A stretch of DNA of 64,000 nucleotides, taken from positions 36,657 to 100,656 of the forward strand of contig JBMNJI010000013.1 of NCBI GenBank assembly GCA_050951585.1. Direction: 5' to 3'. Source of the DNA: UBA3937 sp050951585 (GTDB taxonomy: Bacteria; Bacillota; Peptococcia; DRI-13; DTU073). Below the pieces are notes generated by a model. The model ran no database searches, was not told where the DNA came from, and saw only the letters and a program-made list of their open reading frames with translations. A program made the position numbers and the translations under genes. Positions 34,778 to 45,153 of this stretch are shown here, one piece after another. The first letter of the stretch is position 1; each line of letters begins with the position of its first letter.

Positions 34778-36727
34778 CTAATCCTGCTTCCTGATTTTCA
34801 TGAGCACTTTTCCTTCCAAGGGCGGCAATTTAATCATCAGGGACGCCCCGTTGCCCGCTTCTTTCTTTTGGCCTTCCAACTCCTTTTCCTGCGGGAATAT
34901 TTCTTTCCAGGTACCCCGGTCCTCATCACTCAAACCAACCCGTACCTTGACTTCTGCTTCCTTATTCCTGTTTAACAAAATCAGGAACTGTTCCTCGGCC
35001 TCCTGCCGGTAAAAGCCGTAAACATCCCCTTCACAATAGGCGGTCTGCCACTGTCCTTTTTGCAAAGCCGCATAATTATTTCGGAGGGCGATAACCTTTT
35101 TGTAGTAACTGACCAAGCCTTTTTCTTCTCTTCCCCAGGGATAAGGACCGCGATTGTACGGATCGGCGTATCCTTCCATCCCGGCCTCATCACCATAATA
35201 CACTGCCGGTACGCCGGGAAAACACATCTGAAAAAGCACCGCTAACTTTAAGCGCGACAAACCAAGCCGGCGTTGTCGCGGCGTCAGACGGGCCTTTTCT
35301 TTGTCTTTCGGATGAACATGGTGTTCTTCCGGTGCTTCACCTAAGATGGTAAGGGCTCTGGGAACATCATGACTGCCCAGTAAATTCATGAGATTATAGA
35401 AATGGGGGGCCGGATAGTTTTCCGCCAGATTCATTAACCTGCGATGTACGCCCACGGCATCAATGCGCCCCAGCAAAAAATCCAGCACAATATTGCGAAA
35501 GGGATAATTCATGACCGAATCCAGTTCTTCTCCCCACAGATACTCCCGATTCTCTCCGTAACTAATCTTATTAGAGGCGTCCTCCCATACTTCCCCCAAT
35601 AAAATAGCCTCCGGATTTGCTTCCTTGATCACTGAGCGCAGTTTTTTGATAAAATCATCCGGTAATTCATCAGCAACATCAAGCCGCCAACCTGCCGCGC
35701 CCATTCTCATCCAATACCGGATCACACTATCCTCATCATAGAGGAGATACTGCTGATAGGAAGGATTCCTTTCATCCACATTCGGTAATGAACCGTTTCC
35801 CCACCAACTGTCGTATTCATCCGGATAACGGTTAAAACGGTACCAGCTGAAAAACGGTGAACTGGGCGATTGATAAGCACCCAGACCGGGGTAATTTCCT
35901 TCTTTATTAAAGTAAATGCTGTCACTGCCCGTATGACTAAAAACACCATCCAGCATAATCCTGATGTTATACTCCCTGGCCTTCTCGCATAATTCCCGAA
36001 ACGTCTCGTTCGTACCAAACATCGGGTCAATATTTTTATAATCAGCCGTATCATACTTATGATTACTGGAAGACTCAAAAATCGGATTAAAATAAATTAC
36101 CCCAATCCCCAATTCTTTTAGATAAGGCAGTTTTTTAATGACCCCTTTCAGATTACCGCCGAAAAAATCCCAACGCAAAATGGCCCCGGTTTCCGGTTCC
36201 TTGATATAGAACGGCGTATCATCCCACCGGCCATGAATCAGCGAGCCCTTCTTCGGATTATCCACGGTCCCGTCCTCATTGCCGTTGTAAAAACGGTCTA
36301 CGAAAATCTGGTACATCACACTTTCCGTGAACCAGGTTGGGATCTGAAAATCCTTATATACCGTAATTTGAAAAGGGGGCGGCACTTGCTCCCTCAGCAA
36401 GCCTTCCCCTCCCCACCTTTCATTGTTATTGCCGTAGTAATAAACCTTACCCCCGGTAATCACCACAAAATAATACCAATACAGTCCAAGCTCCGCAGTA
36501 GTTATTTCTGTTTGCATCAATACGGTTGTTCCCCGACTTTTTTCCAAGCGCAACTCCTGGTCTTCCGCCCGACCGTTATTCCTCCACAGGCGTAAAAACA
36601 CGCTCTCTACTTTTGAGCTTGTTTTTAGTCCCAGCCGAAGGGTAACACTTGCGCCCGCAGGAACAGCCCCGAAAGGGCTACGGTATTCCAAATCATGCGT
36701 ATCATGACGAATCCAGGTTATGCTCAT
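34778..36727 (-). CDS. Intracellular GH13 alpha-glucan hydrolase (neopullulanase/cyclomaltodextrinase-like)
   Basis: A 649-residue GH13 enzyme without a signal peptide. An N-terminal beta domain (about 1-125) precedes the barrel. The catalytic residues are Asp in GWRLDVADE, Glu in ILLGEVWED and Asp in LLGSHDVPR; the calcium/substrate loop DGVFSHTG is present, and a C-terminal beta domain follows. The layout fits neopullulanase or cyclomaltodextrinase and would supply debranching or oligosaccharide hydrolysis. No separate GlgX-type enzyme is present, so it may be the operon's debranching activity (inference). Confidence 0.85.
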   Translation of the reverse strand: MSITWIRHDTHDLEYRSPFGAVPAGASVTLRLGLKTSSKVESVFLRLWRNNGRAEDQELRLEKSRGTTVLMQTEITTAELGLYWYYFVVITGGKVYYYGNNNERWGGEGLLREQVPPPFQITVYKDFQIPTWFTESVMYQIFVDRFYNGNEDGTVDNPKKGSLIHGRWDDTPFYIKEPETGAILRWDFFGGNLKGVIKKLPYLKELGIGVIYFNPIFESSSNHKYDTADYKNIDPMFGTNETFRELCEKAREYNIRIMLDGVFSHTGSDSIYFNKEGNYPGLGAYQSPSSPFFSWYRFNRYPDEYDSWWGNGSLPNVDERNPSYQQYLLYDEDSVIRYWMRMGAAGWRLDVADELPDDFIKKLRSVIKEANPEAILLGEVWEDASNKISYGENREYLWGEELDSVMNYPFRNIVLDFLLGRIDAVGVHRRLMNLAENYPAPHFYNLMNLLGSHDVPRALTILGEAPEEHHVHPKDKEKARLTPRQRRLGLSRLKLAVLFQMCFPGVPAVYYGDEAGMEGYADPYNRGPYPWGREEKGLVSYYKKVIALRNNYAALQKGQWQTAYCEGDVYGFYRQEAEEQFLILLNRNKEAEVKVRVGLSDEDRGTWKEIFPQEKELEGQKKEAGNGASLMIKLPPLEGKVLMKIRKQD

Positions 36728-36772
36728 TTTTTGATCACCCTAATTAAATTATTTGTCTTACCTATCTTACGC

Positions 36773-38206
36773 TCAATCAGCCAAAAGTGATTCATAGAGA
36801 GCAATATATGTCTGGGCGGAAGTATTCCAGCTGTAATTTGCTTTAAAAGCATTCTTGACAATATTATTCCATACTACGGGCTGATTATTATAAAACTCCA
36901 GCGCCCGCTTAATGGTAAACAGAAAATCATGAGCATTAAAGTTCGTAAAGCTGAACCCGTTACCTTCTCCGGTAAACTCATTGTAAGAGGTAATCGTATC
37001 TTTCAGCCCGCCTGTTTCTCTCACTACCGGCAACGTCCCGTAGCGCAGCGCGATTAAATGGCTTAACCCGCATGGTTCAAACAGAGAGGGCATCAAATAA
37101 AGATCAGAGGCCGCATAAATCTTACGAGCCATCCCTTCATTAAACATGAGGAAAAGTCTCATTTTGGCGGAATGCCTTTCGGCCGCACTTCTTAAGGTGT
37201 TTTCATAGCCCCATTCGCCCATGCCCAGGATAATCAACTGCACATCCAAGGCCATTAACTCATCCAAAATATAGGAAAGCAAATCCAGGCCCTTTTGCCT
37301 TGTTAATCTGGTTACCATCCCCAAAAGCGGAACATCCCGAACCGGCAAACCCAGGTCTTCCTGCAGCATGACCTTATTCTGCTCTTTTTTCGCCAGTGAT
37401 GTCCGGTAATTAACATAAATGTGCGGATCGGTCTCCGGATTATACTTGCTATAGTCAATCCCATTAATAATCCCTTGCAATTTACCCTCGTATTTTTGCA
37501 AAATGCCGTCCAGATTTTCGCCAAAATAAGGCGTTTTTATTTCCTGCGCATATGTATCACTTACCGTGGTAACCTTATCGGCATAAACAATCCCGGCTTT
37601 CATAAAATTAACGTTACCGTAAAACTCCAGGGCTTCGTGATAATGATAGGAAGAATTAAGCCCTAAGAGGTCTTCAACGGAGATGTGGAAGACGCCTTGA
37701 TATTTTAAATTGTGGATTGTAAATACTGTTTTAATCTTTTCGTATAAAGGATTATCCTGATAAAATTCTTTCAAAAACATGGGGACTAAAGCAGTATGCC
37801 AATCATTACAATGTAAGATATCCGGGCGAAAGCCTTCCATATAGGGGAGACTTTCCAAGACGGCCCGGCAGAAGAAAGAAAACCTTTCGGCTTCGTCAAA
37901 GTAGCCATAAATGCCATCCCGTTTAAAATACATTTCATTATCGATAAAGTAATAGGTAATACCCCGGAACTCCAGGACCTCCAGCCCGGCGTACTGATTT
38001 CTCCAGCCGACCGGTACGCTGAAGCTTCTGATATGGACCATCTCTTTTCTTAAGTCCGCCGGAATGTTCCCGTATTTAGGCAAAATAACCCGGGCATCAA
38101 CCTTCTTCTTCTTAATGGCTTGCGGTAAGCTTTCTATCACATCACCGAGACCGCCGGTTATCGCAAATGGAGCACACTCAGATGCTACATAAAGCACTTT
38201 CAACAT
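36773..38206 (-). CDS. glgA: Glycogen synthase (GT5)
   Basis: This 477-residue protein extends alpha-1,4-glucan from ADP-glucose. Typical GT5 features are HCNDWHTALVPMFLK, TIHNLKYQG, GIDYSKYNPETD, VTRLTRQKGLDLL and the C-terminal LFEPCGLSHLIALRYGTLPV. The N-terminal substrate motif, normally KTGGLxDV, reads ITGGLGDV here (codon ATA), so its conserved lysine is missing. The start abuts the glgD stop codon, consistent with coupling. Activity is likely but the substitution deserves a check. Confidence 0.92.
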   Translation of the reverse strand: MLKVLYVASECAPFAITGGLGDVIESLPQAIKKKKVDARVILPKYGNIPADLRKEMVHIRSFSVPVGWRNQYAGLEVLEFRGITYYFIDNEMYFKRDGIYGYFDEAERFSFFCRAVLESLPYMEGFRPDILHCNDWHTALVPMFLKEFYQDNPLYEKIKTVFTIHNLKYQGVFHISVEDLLGLNSSYHYHEALEFYGNVNFMKAGIVYADKVTTVSDTYAQEIKTPYFGENLDGILQKYEGKLQGIINGIDYSKYNPETDPHIYVNYRTSLAKKEQNKVMLQEDLGLPVRDVPLLGMVTRLTRQKGLDLLSYILDELMALDVQLIILGMGEWGYENTLRSAAERHSAKMRLFLMFNEGMARKIYAASDLYLMPSLFEPCGLSHLIALRYGTLPVVRETGGLKDTITSYNEFTGEGNGFSFTNFNAHDFLFTIKRALEFYNNQPVVWNNIVKNAFKANYSWNTSAQTYIALYESLLAD

Positions 38207-39340
38207 TTAAACAAAACCCTCCCTAATCTCTTTATTTTTTGGTATGATGATGGGCTCTTGACATAGACTAACCAGTTTGGTTCCCTTATGAACGTGGACC
38301 CCTTTATCGATGATTACTTTATCCAAAACAACATCCTCATCGATTTCTACCTTCGGCATTAAGATACTATTGCGCACGACAGCACCATGTCCAATTTTCA
38401 CCTTGCGAAAAAGAATGCTGTTTTCTACGTTTCCCTCAATAATACACCCATTTGAAGCTAAAGCATTACGAATCTGCGATTCTTCACAATATCTGGCAGG
38501 TGGACCATCTTTCGTTTTGGTGTAGATCATGCCCCTGGAAAAAAACAGTTCCTGCAAGACATCTTTGTCCAACAAATCCATCTGATGTCGGAATAAGCTT
38601 TGCCATGAATTAATAATTCCCAAATAACCTTCATGCTCATAGCCATATATTTTTAGTTGTTTGGTGCGGGCTGCCAGCACATCACCAACAAAATCCCATT
38701 TTCCGGTTTTTAGACACTCTTTAATGCAGGATAACAGAAGCGACTTTTTCAGTAGATAGATATCCATGGAGACTATGCTGCCTGCCGCAGGAACACCTAA
38801 AGTTACGGTGGTGATCCGCTGCTCTTTGTCTGCCTGTAGATACGTCCCCCGGGCCGTATCCGCCTCTAAAAATCTGTAGCCTCGCTTGTAGACAATCGTA
38901 ATATCTGCTTCCTTCTTTTTATGAAAAGCCAATACTTCACGCAAGTCTATATTGCAAATGATATTACTGCCGGAAATAAGCACATATTCCTGCCGGCAAT
39001 TATCCAGATAATCCATATTCGCATAGATATCCTCGAGGTCCATTCTTCTTTTGTTTTCCGTATGATCCGTCGAAGCCGCGGGAAGAATAAATAGCCCGTC
39101 CTGTTTCCGGTCTAAGCCCCAGTCTTCTCCTCGGCCCAAATGGTCCACCAGCGAACGCATATTGAAGGAGGTGACAATGCCAATATTACATATTCCCGCA
39201 TTGACCATATTCGATAACGGAAAGTCCACCAGCCGGTATTTTCCGCCAAAATGAATCGCGGCCACACAACGGTTTTTTGTGATCTGCCGAAAAGCCTTTT
39301 CATCCTTAATATGATGAATCAGCCCCATTACTTCTTTCAT
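38207..39340 (-). CDS. glgD: GlgD, regulatory-type ADP-glucose pyrophosphorylase subunit
   Basis: A protein of about 377 residues related to GlgC: RLVDFPLSNMVNAGICNIGI and a C-terminal left-handed beta-helix. It lacks the catalytic GGxGxRL nucleotide loop at the N-terminus, reading MKEVMGLIHHIKDEKAFRQI instead. In Bacillota GlgD pairs with GlgC in a heterotetramer and raises activity. ATG 39340 is chosen with AAGGG 10 bases upstream; a TTG two codons earlier (39346) is possible. It lies 27 bp after glgC and abuts glgA. Confidence 0.92.
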   Translation of the reverse strand: MKEVMGLIHHIKDEKAFRQITKNRCVAAIHFGGKYRLVDFPLSNMVNAGICNIGIVTSFNMRSLVDHLGRGEDWGLDRKQDGLFILPAASTDHTENKRRMDLEDIYANMDYLDNCRQEYVLISGSNIICNIDLREVLAFHKKKEADITIVYKRGYRFLEADTARGTYLQADKEQRITTVTLGVPAAGSIVSMDIYLLKKSLLLSCIKECLKTGKWDFVGDVLAARTKQLKIYGYEHEGYLGIINSWQSLFRHQMDLLDKDVLQELFFSRGMIYTKTKDGPPARYCEESQIRNALASNGCIIEGNVENSILFRKVKIGHGAVVRNSILMPKVEIDEDVVLDKVIIDKGVHVHKGTKLVSLCQEPIIIPKNKEIREGFV

Positions 39341-39367
39341 GAGCAAAATTCCCTTCTTAAAAATAAT

Positions 39368-40579
39368 TCAACCGAGTAATTCCTGACTAACATCTTCAGC
39401 CTTACTGGCAACCTTTTTTAGGCGCAAAAGCCGCCCAACCTGGGAATTTTCCGGTAAAGTGATACTATCCTCAATTACCGTTATGCCGTCCCCGCCAATG
39501 AGTGAACCATCTTTAACCACCGTGTTTTCCCCGATAATTGACTTTTCAATGCGCACTCTCTCCCCAATTACTACGCCCGGCATAATAATCGAATCCTTAA
39601 TCCAGGAATCCGGCCCGACGGTAACTCCGGGGAAGAGAATAGAATGTTCCACCTTCCCTTCCAGCATACACCCATCGGAGATTAGCGAATTAATGACCTC
39701 CGCCTTTGCACTGATAAAGTGGGGCGGTTGCAGCACAGGGGCGGAAAAAATACGCCATTCGTTGTCAAAGAAGGTTAAACAGCTCCGGTCATCCAAAATA
39801 TCCATACTGGCTTCCCAGTAACTTTCGACCGTACCAACGTCCCGCCAGTACCCTTGAAAAGCATAAGCATACATTTTCAATCCTTCGCTGAGAATCAGCG
39901 GAATCACATTTTTCCCGAAATCATGAGCGGACATTTCATCTGCGGCATCCTTCAGCAGGTAACTTTTTAAAACATCCCAATTAAAAATATAGACGCCCAT
40001 GGAAGCAAGGTTACTTTTGGGATTGGCCGGCTTCTCTTCGAATTCAATAATCCTGCCGTCTTCGTCTGTGTTCATGATGCCAAACCGCGGGGCTTCGTCC
40101 CAGGCCACCTCCATCACGGAAATAGTCACGGCAGCGTCTTTGGCCTGATGTTCTTTCAGCATTAAGGAATAATCCATCTTATAAATATGGTCGCCGGAAA
40201 TAATGAGGACATATTTAGGATTATACTTCTCAATAAAATCAAGGTTTTGGTAAATAGCATGGGCTGTCCCCTTATACCATTCTCCCCCGTCTTCCCGTTG
40301 ATAAGGCGGTAAGATCGTTACCCCGCCATTGGCACTATAGCAATGAAAATCCCAGGCATTACCGATGCCAATATAGGAATTAAGTACTTGGGGTTTGTAC
40401 TGTGTTAACACCCCCACCGTATCAATTCCGGAATTGACACAATTACTTAAGCTGAAATCGATGATCCTGTATTTTCCGCCAAAAGGCACGGCAGGTTTTG
40501 CCAAATTTTTAGTTAAGAGTCTGAGGCGGCTTCCCTGACCACCAGCGAGAAGCATCGCGATACATTCTTTACTTTCCAT
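39368..40579 (-). CDS. glgC: Glucose-1-phosphate adenylyltransferase, catalytic subunit
   Basis: GlgC makes ADP-glucose from G1P and ATP, the committed step of glycogen synthesis. From ATG 40579 (AGGAG nine bases upstream) it has about 403 residues, with MLLAGGQGSRLRLLTKNLAKPAVPFGG at the N-terminus given here as two blocks: AGGQGSRL (12-19) and KPAVPFGGKYRIIDF (28-42). DHIYKMDY, EEKPANPKSN and a C-terminal beta-helix follow. A longer frame upstream lacks a ribosome site. It is paired with glgD. Confidence 0.95.
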   Translation of the reverse strand: MESKECIAMLLAGGQGSRLRLLTKNLAKPAVPFGGKYRIIDFSLSNCVNSGIDTVGVLTQYKPQVLNSYIGIGNAWDFHCYSANGGVTILPPYQREDGGEWYKGTAHAIYQNLDFIEKYNPKYVLIISGDHIYKMDYSLMLKEHQAKDAAVTISVMEVAWDEAPRFGIMNTDEDGRIIEFEEKPANPKSNLASMGVYIFNWDVLKSYLLKDAADEMSAHDFGKNVIPLILSEGLKMYAYAFQGYWRDVGTVESYWEASMDILDDRSCLTFFDNEWRIFSAPVLQPPHFISAKAEVINSLISDGCMLEGKVEHSILFPGVTVGPDSWIKDSIIMPGVVIGERVRIEKSIIGENTVVKDGSLIGGDGITVIEDSITLPENSQVGRLLRLKKVASKAEDVSQELLG

Positions 40580-40648
40580 CTTATTCATCTCCTGGTTTTT
40601 TAAATACAATGGGAAGGATGGTATCACCTTGCGCAGACAGGTTGTTTC

Positions 40649-43066
40649 TTACACCGGCTTTAAATTCCAAATCCCCACAGCATATTCATTGATTGTCCGA
40701 TCGCTGGAAAAAACACCGGCATTGGCCACGTTGGCAATACTCATCTGAAGCCATTTTTCCCTGTTACTATATAACTCATCGATTTTTTCCTGGGCAGCCA
40801 TGTACGAGCATAAATCCTTCAGGACAAAAAACTCATCATTATAGTGTAAAAGATGCTCGTAAATTACCATAAACTCGTCCTTGTCCGCCCCTAAAAAACC
40901 GCTAACCAATTGATCAACTACCTTCTTGATCGCCTCTTCCCTGTTATAAATATCCCGCGAAGAATAACCGCCATAGCGATAATAATTTAAGACTTCTCCT
41001 GCCGTTAAACCGAAAACAAAGAAGTTTTCCGCCCCGACCTTTTCGAAGATCTCAATGTTGGCCCCGTCAAGGGTCCCGATGGTTACTGCTCCGTTCATAA
41101 TGAACTTCATATTGCCGGTTCCGGAGGCCTCTTTACTTGCCGTGGAAATCTGTTCGCTTACGTCTGCTGCCGGAATAATCAGTTCGGCCAGGGACACATT
41201 ATAGTTCTCCAGGAAAACAACCTTCAGCTTTCCGCCGATGCGCTTGTCATTATTGATTATTTCGGCCAGGGTATTAATTAGTTTTATCACTTTTTTAGCC
41301 AAATAATACCCCGGGGCGGCTTTACCCGCAAAAATAAAAGTGCGGGGATTCATGGGAAGGTCCGGATTCTTCAATAATTTGTTATAAAGGTGCATGATAT
41401 GTAAAGCGTTCATCAACTGTCTTTTATAGGCATGAATCCTTTTGATATGAATGTCAAAAATAGAATGGGGATCAACTTCCCAGCCGGTAGTATCCTTAAT
41501 ATATTGCGCTAATCTCTCTTTATTGGCCAGTTTTATCTGGGCAAACTCTTCCTGGAAAAACTGGTCGTCTTTAAAAGGCAGTAAATTGATTAAATCAGTA
41601 GGATGTTTTATCCAGCCTGACCCGATTGTATCAGTGATTAAGCGGGCCAGCCGGGGATTAGCCATCAATAACCATCGGCGATGTGTGATGCCGTTGGTTT
41701 TATTATTAAACTTATAAGGAAAATAATCATAAAACTGATGCATCACCTGCTTTTTAAGAATCTCCGAATGGATCTTCGCCACGCCGTTCACACTGTTACT
41801 TCCGGCTAAAGCTAAATGGGCCATTTTTACATAACCGTCACTAATAATGGCCATTTCCCGGATCTTTTCCATGTCGGAGCACCAATTCCATAATTCGCGG
41901 CAAAAACGCTCATTGATCTCTTCGATAATCATGTAAATACGCGGTAAGAGGTTTTGAAACATTTCAACCGGCCACTTTTCCAAAGCCTCGGGCATAATCG
42001 TATGGTTTGTATAGGATACGGTGGCCACAACAATCTTCCAGGCCTCCTCCCAGCTCATTCCTTCTTCATCAAGCAAAATCCGCATTAATTCGGGAATAAC
42101 CAGGGCCGGATGGGTATCATTAATATGGATGGCCACTTTGTCCGGAAGGGTGTGGAAAGTCAAATATGACTTTTTATAACGGCGGACAATACTCTGCAAG
42201 CCCGCCGAAACGAAAAAGTATTGCTGTTTTAGTCTTAAACGACGGCCTTCATAATAAGAATCATCCGGGTAGAGAATTTGCGAAACAGATTCCGCTGCGT
42301 ATTTCCTTTCCACCGCTTTCATATAATCGCCGCGCTGAAAAGAATAATAGTCAAATTCCTCTTCAGGTGCTTCCGCACTCCAAAGGCGCAGGGTATTGAC
42401 AATACCATTCCGGTAACCAACCAAAGGTATATCGTAAGGCACCGCAAGGGCCGACTCATATTCCTCATGACTGAACACCATCCGGGCATCCACATACTGA
42501 ACCCTAACCTTGCCGCCAAATCTTACCTCCACGGCTTTATCCGGCCGGCGGAACTCCCAGAGATACCCTTTCTTCAGCCAGTCATCGGGTGTTTCCACCT
42601 GCTCCCCATTTTCAATTCTTTGTTCGAACATGCCGTAGCGATACCTAATCCCGCAGCCATGTCCGGCGAAACTTTGTGAAGCTAAGGAATCCATAAAGTC
42701 GGCGGCCAAACGGCCCAGTCCACCACTGCCTAACCCGGCGTCCGGTTCCTCTTTCTCCAAATCAGCCAAACTGATCCCCAACTCATCCAGCCCATCCTTT
42801 ACAATGTTTTTCAAACCAAGGTTAACCAGATTGTTGGTTAAAAGACGCCCCATCAGAAACTCAATGGAAAAATAATAGACCTCTTTTACCCTTTTTTTCT
42901 TATAATATTGATTGGTTTCATACCACTGGTCGCTGAGAAGATCTTTGATCAAACGGGCCAGGACATCATATTTCTCCTGCGTACTGCCTTCCTCCAGCGG
43001 TTTTCCGTATGTCTTGATGAATTTATTTAAGTAAGCCTCTTTGAAAGCATTTTTATCTTTAAACAT
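40649..43066 (-). CDS. glgP: Glycogen/starch phosphorylase
   Basis: This 805-residue GT35 enzyme releases G1P from alpha-glucan ends. The PLP-binding lysine is at about 654 in EASGTGNMKFIMNGA. Other blocks are EPDAGLGSGGLGRLAADFMDS, INDTHPALVIPELMR, NGITHRRWL and HAYKRQLMN. Length and order are standard for the family. It lies between glgB and glgC, so degradation and synthesis genes share the operon. The start has a strong AGGAGG. Confidence 0.96.
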   Translation of the reverse strand: MFKDKNAFKEAYLNKFIKTYGKPLEEGSTQEKYDVLARLIKDLLSDQWYETNQYYKKKRVKEVYYFSIEFLMGRLLTNNLVNLGLKNIVKDGLDELGISLADLEKEEPDAGLGSGGLGRLAADFMDSLASQSFAGHGCGIRYRYGMFEQRIENGEQVETPDDWLKKGYLWEFRRPDKAVEVRFGGKVRVQYVDARMVFSHEEYESALAVPYDIPLVGYRNGIVNTLRLWSAEAPEEEFDYYSFQRGDYMKAVERKYAAESVSQILYPDDSYYEGRRLRLKQQYFFVSAGLQSIVRRYKKSYLTFHTLPDKVAIHINDTHPALVIPELMRILLDEEGMSWEEAWKIVVATVSYTNHTIMPEALEKWPVEMFQNLLPRIYMIIEEINERFCRELWNWCSDMEKIREMAIISDGYVKMAHLALAGSNSVNGVAKIHSEILKKQVMHQFYDYFPYKFNNKTNGITHRRWLLMANPRLARLITDTIGSGWIKHPTDLINLLPFKDDQFFQEEFAQIKLANKERLAQYIKDTTGWEVDPHSIFDIHIKRIHAYKRQLMNALHIMHLYNKLLKNPDLPMNPRTFIFAGKAAPGYYLAKKVIKLINTLAEIINNDKRIGGKLKVVFLENYNVSLAELIIPAADVSEQISTASKEASGTGNMKFIMNGAVTIGTLDGANIEIFEKVGAENFFVFGLTAGEVLNYYRYGGYSSRDIYNREEAIKKVVDQLVSGFLGADKDEFMVIYEHLLHYNDEFFVLKDLCSYMAAQEKIDELYSNREKWLQMSIANVANAGVFSSDRTINEYAVGIWNLKPV

Positions 43067-43092
43067 ACAAAACCTCCTGCTCCGCTATATGA

Positions 43093-45018
43093 TTAACCTA
43101 AGTTATCTTCCCCTAAAACGCGCATCTTTATCTCTTTTTCTTTCTTTAAATATACACACGCCAGAGGAGGCATCTGGATCACCAGTGAATAAGGCTGTCC
43201 ATGCATGGCCATTTCCTCCGTTTGGAGCTCTCCCGGATTTAGTTTGCCCGAGCCTCCGAATTCGGGGTTATCACTGTTCAAGATCTCCCGGTAGACCCCC
43301 GCACATGGCACTCCGATGCGATAATCCTCATAATAATGCGGCGTAAAATTGCAGATTACCACGACAAAATTATCTTTATCCTTGCTCCAGCGCACAAAAA
43401 CGAGAATGCTTTGCACGTTATTGTGACAATCAACCCACTGAAAGCCCTCCCAGCTTTGATCCAGATCCCAGAAGGCTTTCTCTTCCCGATAAATCCAATT
43501 CAATGTTCTCGTATATTGATGAAACCTGCGGTGCGTTTCAAAATCGAGCATTTTCCATTCCAGCTCTTCATAGTACCGCCATTCAATGAACTGGGCAAAT
43601 TCTCCACCCATAAACAGTAGTTTCTTCCCGGGATGAGCGATCATATAACCAAAAAACGTGCGCAGATTGGCAAACTTCTGCCAGTAATCACCCGGCATCT
43701 TGTCAATCAATGATTTTTTCCCGTGAACCACCTCGTCATGGGATAATGGTAAGATGAAATTCTCAGAAAAGGCATACATAAAGGAAAAAGTCAATAAATT
43801 ATGATGCCACTTTCTATGGATAGGCTCCTTTGCCATATATTCCAAACAATCATTCATCCAGCCCATATTCCATTTATAATTAAAACCCAAGCCTCCGGCA
43901 TATGTAGGTCCGGTTACTAATGGCCATTCGGTTGACTCTTCCGCGATCATTAAGACGTTGGGAAAATAAGAAAAACAGACTTCATTTAATTTCTTTAAAA
44001 AGGCAATGGCGTTTAAATCCCCGTTCCCGCCATATTGATTGGGGGTCCACTGTCCCGATTCCTTCCCGTAATCCAGATAAAGCATGCTGGCAACCGCATC
44101 AACTCTTAGCCCGTCAATATGAAAGACATCAAACCAAAAAATTGCATTGGAGATTAAAAAGCTTTGTACTTCCGGCCTGCCATAATCAAATTTCATGGTG
44201 CCCCAACCCGGAATTTCCTCTTTTTCATAGAGAAATCTACCATCAAAATTAGCCAGGCCATGAGCATCTTTGCAAAAATGAGCGGGCACCCAGTCTAGAA
44301 TTACGCCGATCCCCTTTTGATGGCAACGGTCTACGAAATACATAAAGTCGTGAGGATTGCCATAGCGGCTGGTTACCGCATAATAACCGGTAATCTGGTA
44401 CCCCCAGGAACCATCAAAGGGATGTTCACACACGGGCATTAACTCAATATGGGTATAACCCATCTGTGCCACATAATCCACCAGGATATCGGCCATTTCC
44501 CTGTAGGTGTAATAACTGCCGTCCTCTTTCTGTTTCCAGGAACCGAGATGCACTTCATAGATTAATTGAGGCTGATTAAAAATATCCTCCGTCTTACAGC
44601 GCTTTTCTATCCATTCCTGATCTCCCCATTGATAGCCTGACAGATTAAAAACACGCGAGGCCGAGAGGGGCCTTAATTCCGACCAAAAGGCATAGGGGTC
44701 GGCTTTATGCAGTATTTGACCCGACGAAGTGAGAATCTCATACTTATAAGCATCCCCGTTCTTGGCCCCCGGGACGAAAACAGTCCAGAGACCGGATTCC
44801 GGGATTCTTTCCATGGGAGTTGAATAGCCCTGCCAATCATTAAACTGCCCGATTACTCTTACCTCGGCAGCATTAGGTGCCCAGACGGAAAATCTCACTC
44901 CTGTGTTTTCATTTTCCTGTCCTTCACAAGCCCCCAGCATCTCATAACTTTTATAAAGATTCCCTTGATGAAAAAGATATACTTCATAGGGAGTTGGTCC
45001 GCTATCCCTCACGCTCAT
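43093..45018 (-). CDS. glgB: 1,4-alpha-glucan branching enzyme
   Basis: A GH13 branching enzyme of about 641 residues. An N-terminal CBM48 domain (about 25-120, VWAPNAAEVRVIGQFNDW) precedes a barrel with GLRVDAVASMLY (nucleophile Asp), LMIAEESTEWP (acid/base Glu) and LPLSHDEVVHGKKS, then a C-terminal beta domain. It introduces alpha-1,6 branches. ATG 45018 follows GGAGAGG; the upstream frame to 45066 overlaps the promoter and is rejected. It is the first gene of the glycogen operon. Confidence 0.95.
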   Translation of the reverse strand: MSVRDSGPTPYEVYLFHQGNLYKSYEMLGACEGQENENTGVRFSVWAPNAAEVRVIGQFNDWQGYSTPMERIPESGLWTVFVPGAKNGDAYKYEILTSSGQILHKADPYAFWSELRPLSASRVFNLSGYQWGDQEWIEKRCKTEDIFNQPQLIYEVHLGSWKQKEDGSYYTYREMADILVDYVAQMGYTHIELMPVCEHPFDGSWGYQITGYYAVTSRYGNPHDFMYFVDRCHQKGIGVILDWVPAHFCKDAHGLANFDGRFLYEKEEIPGWGTMKFDYGRPEVQSFLISNAIFWFDVFHIDGLRVDAVASMLYLDYGKESGQWTPNQYGGNGDLNAIAFLKKLNEVCFSYFPNVLMIAEESTEWPLVTGPTYAGGLGFNYKWNMGWMNDCLEYMAKEPIHRKWHHNLLTFSFMYAFSENFILPLSHDEVVHGKKSLIDKMPGDYWQKFANLRTFFGYMIAHPGKKLLFMGGEFAQFIEWRYYEELEWKMLDFETHRRFHQYTRTLNWIYREEKAFWDLDQSWEGFQWVDCHNNVQSILVFVRWSKDKDNFVVVICNFTPHYYEDYRIGVPCAGVYREILNSDNPEFGGSGKLNPGELQTEEMAMHGQPYSLVIQMPPLACVYLKKEKEIKMRVLGEDNLG

Positions 45019-45037
45019 ACTTCCTCTCCACCTAATA

Positions 45038-45066
45038 ATTTTATGAACAATTTTTATAATTGTCAA
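45038..45066 (-). promoter_or_regulatory. Promoter of the glycogen operon
   Basis: On the minus strand TTGACA (45066-45061), a 17-bp spacer and TAAAAT (45043-45038), about 20 bp before the glgB ATG, so the leader is very short. No clear cre-type operator was seen. Confidence 0.8.
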
Positions 45067-45153
45067 TACCGTACCAAATGGCGAAAATCAAGGAAAAATA
45101 GCACTATTTTATACAAAAACCCTGCTTTTTTTTAGCATAAAACCGAAAAATTG

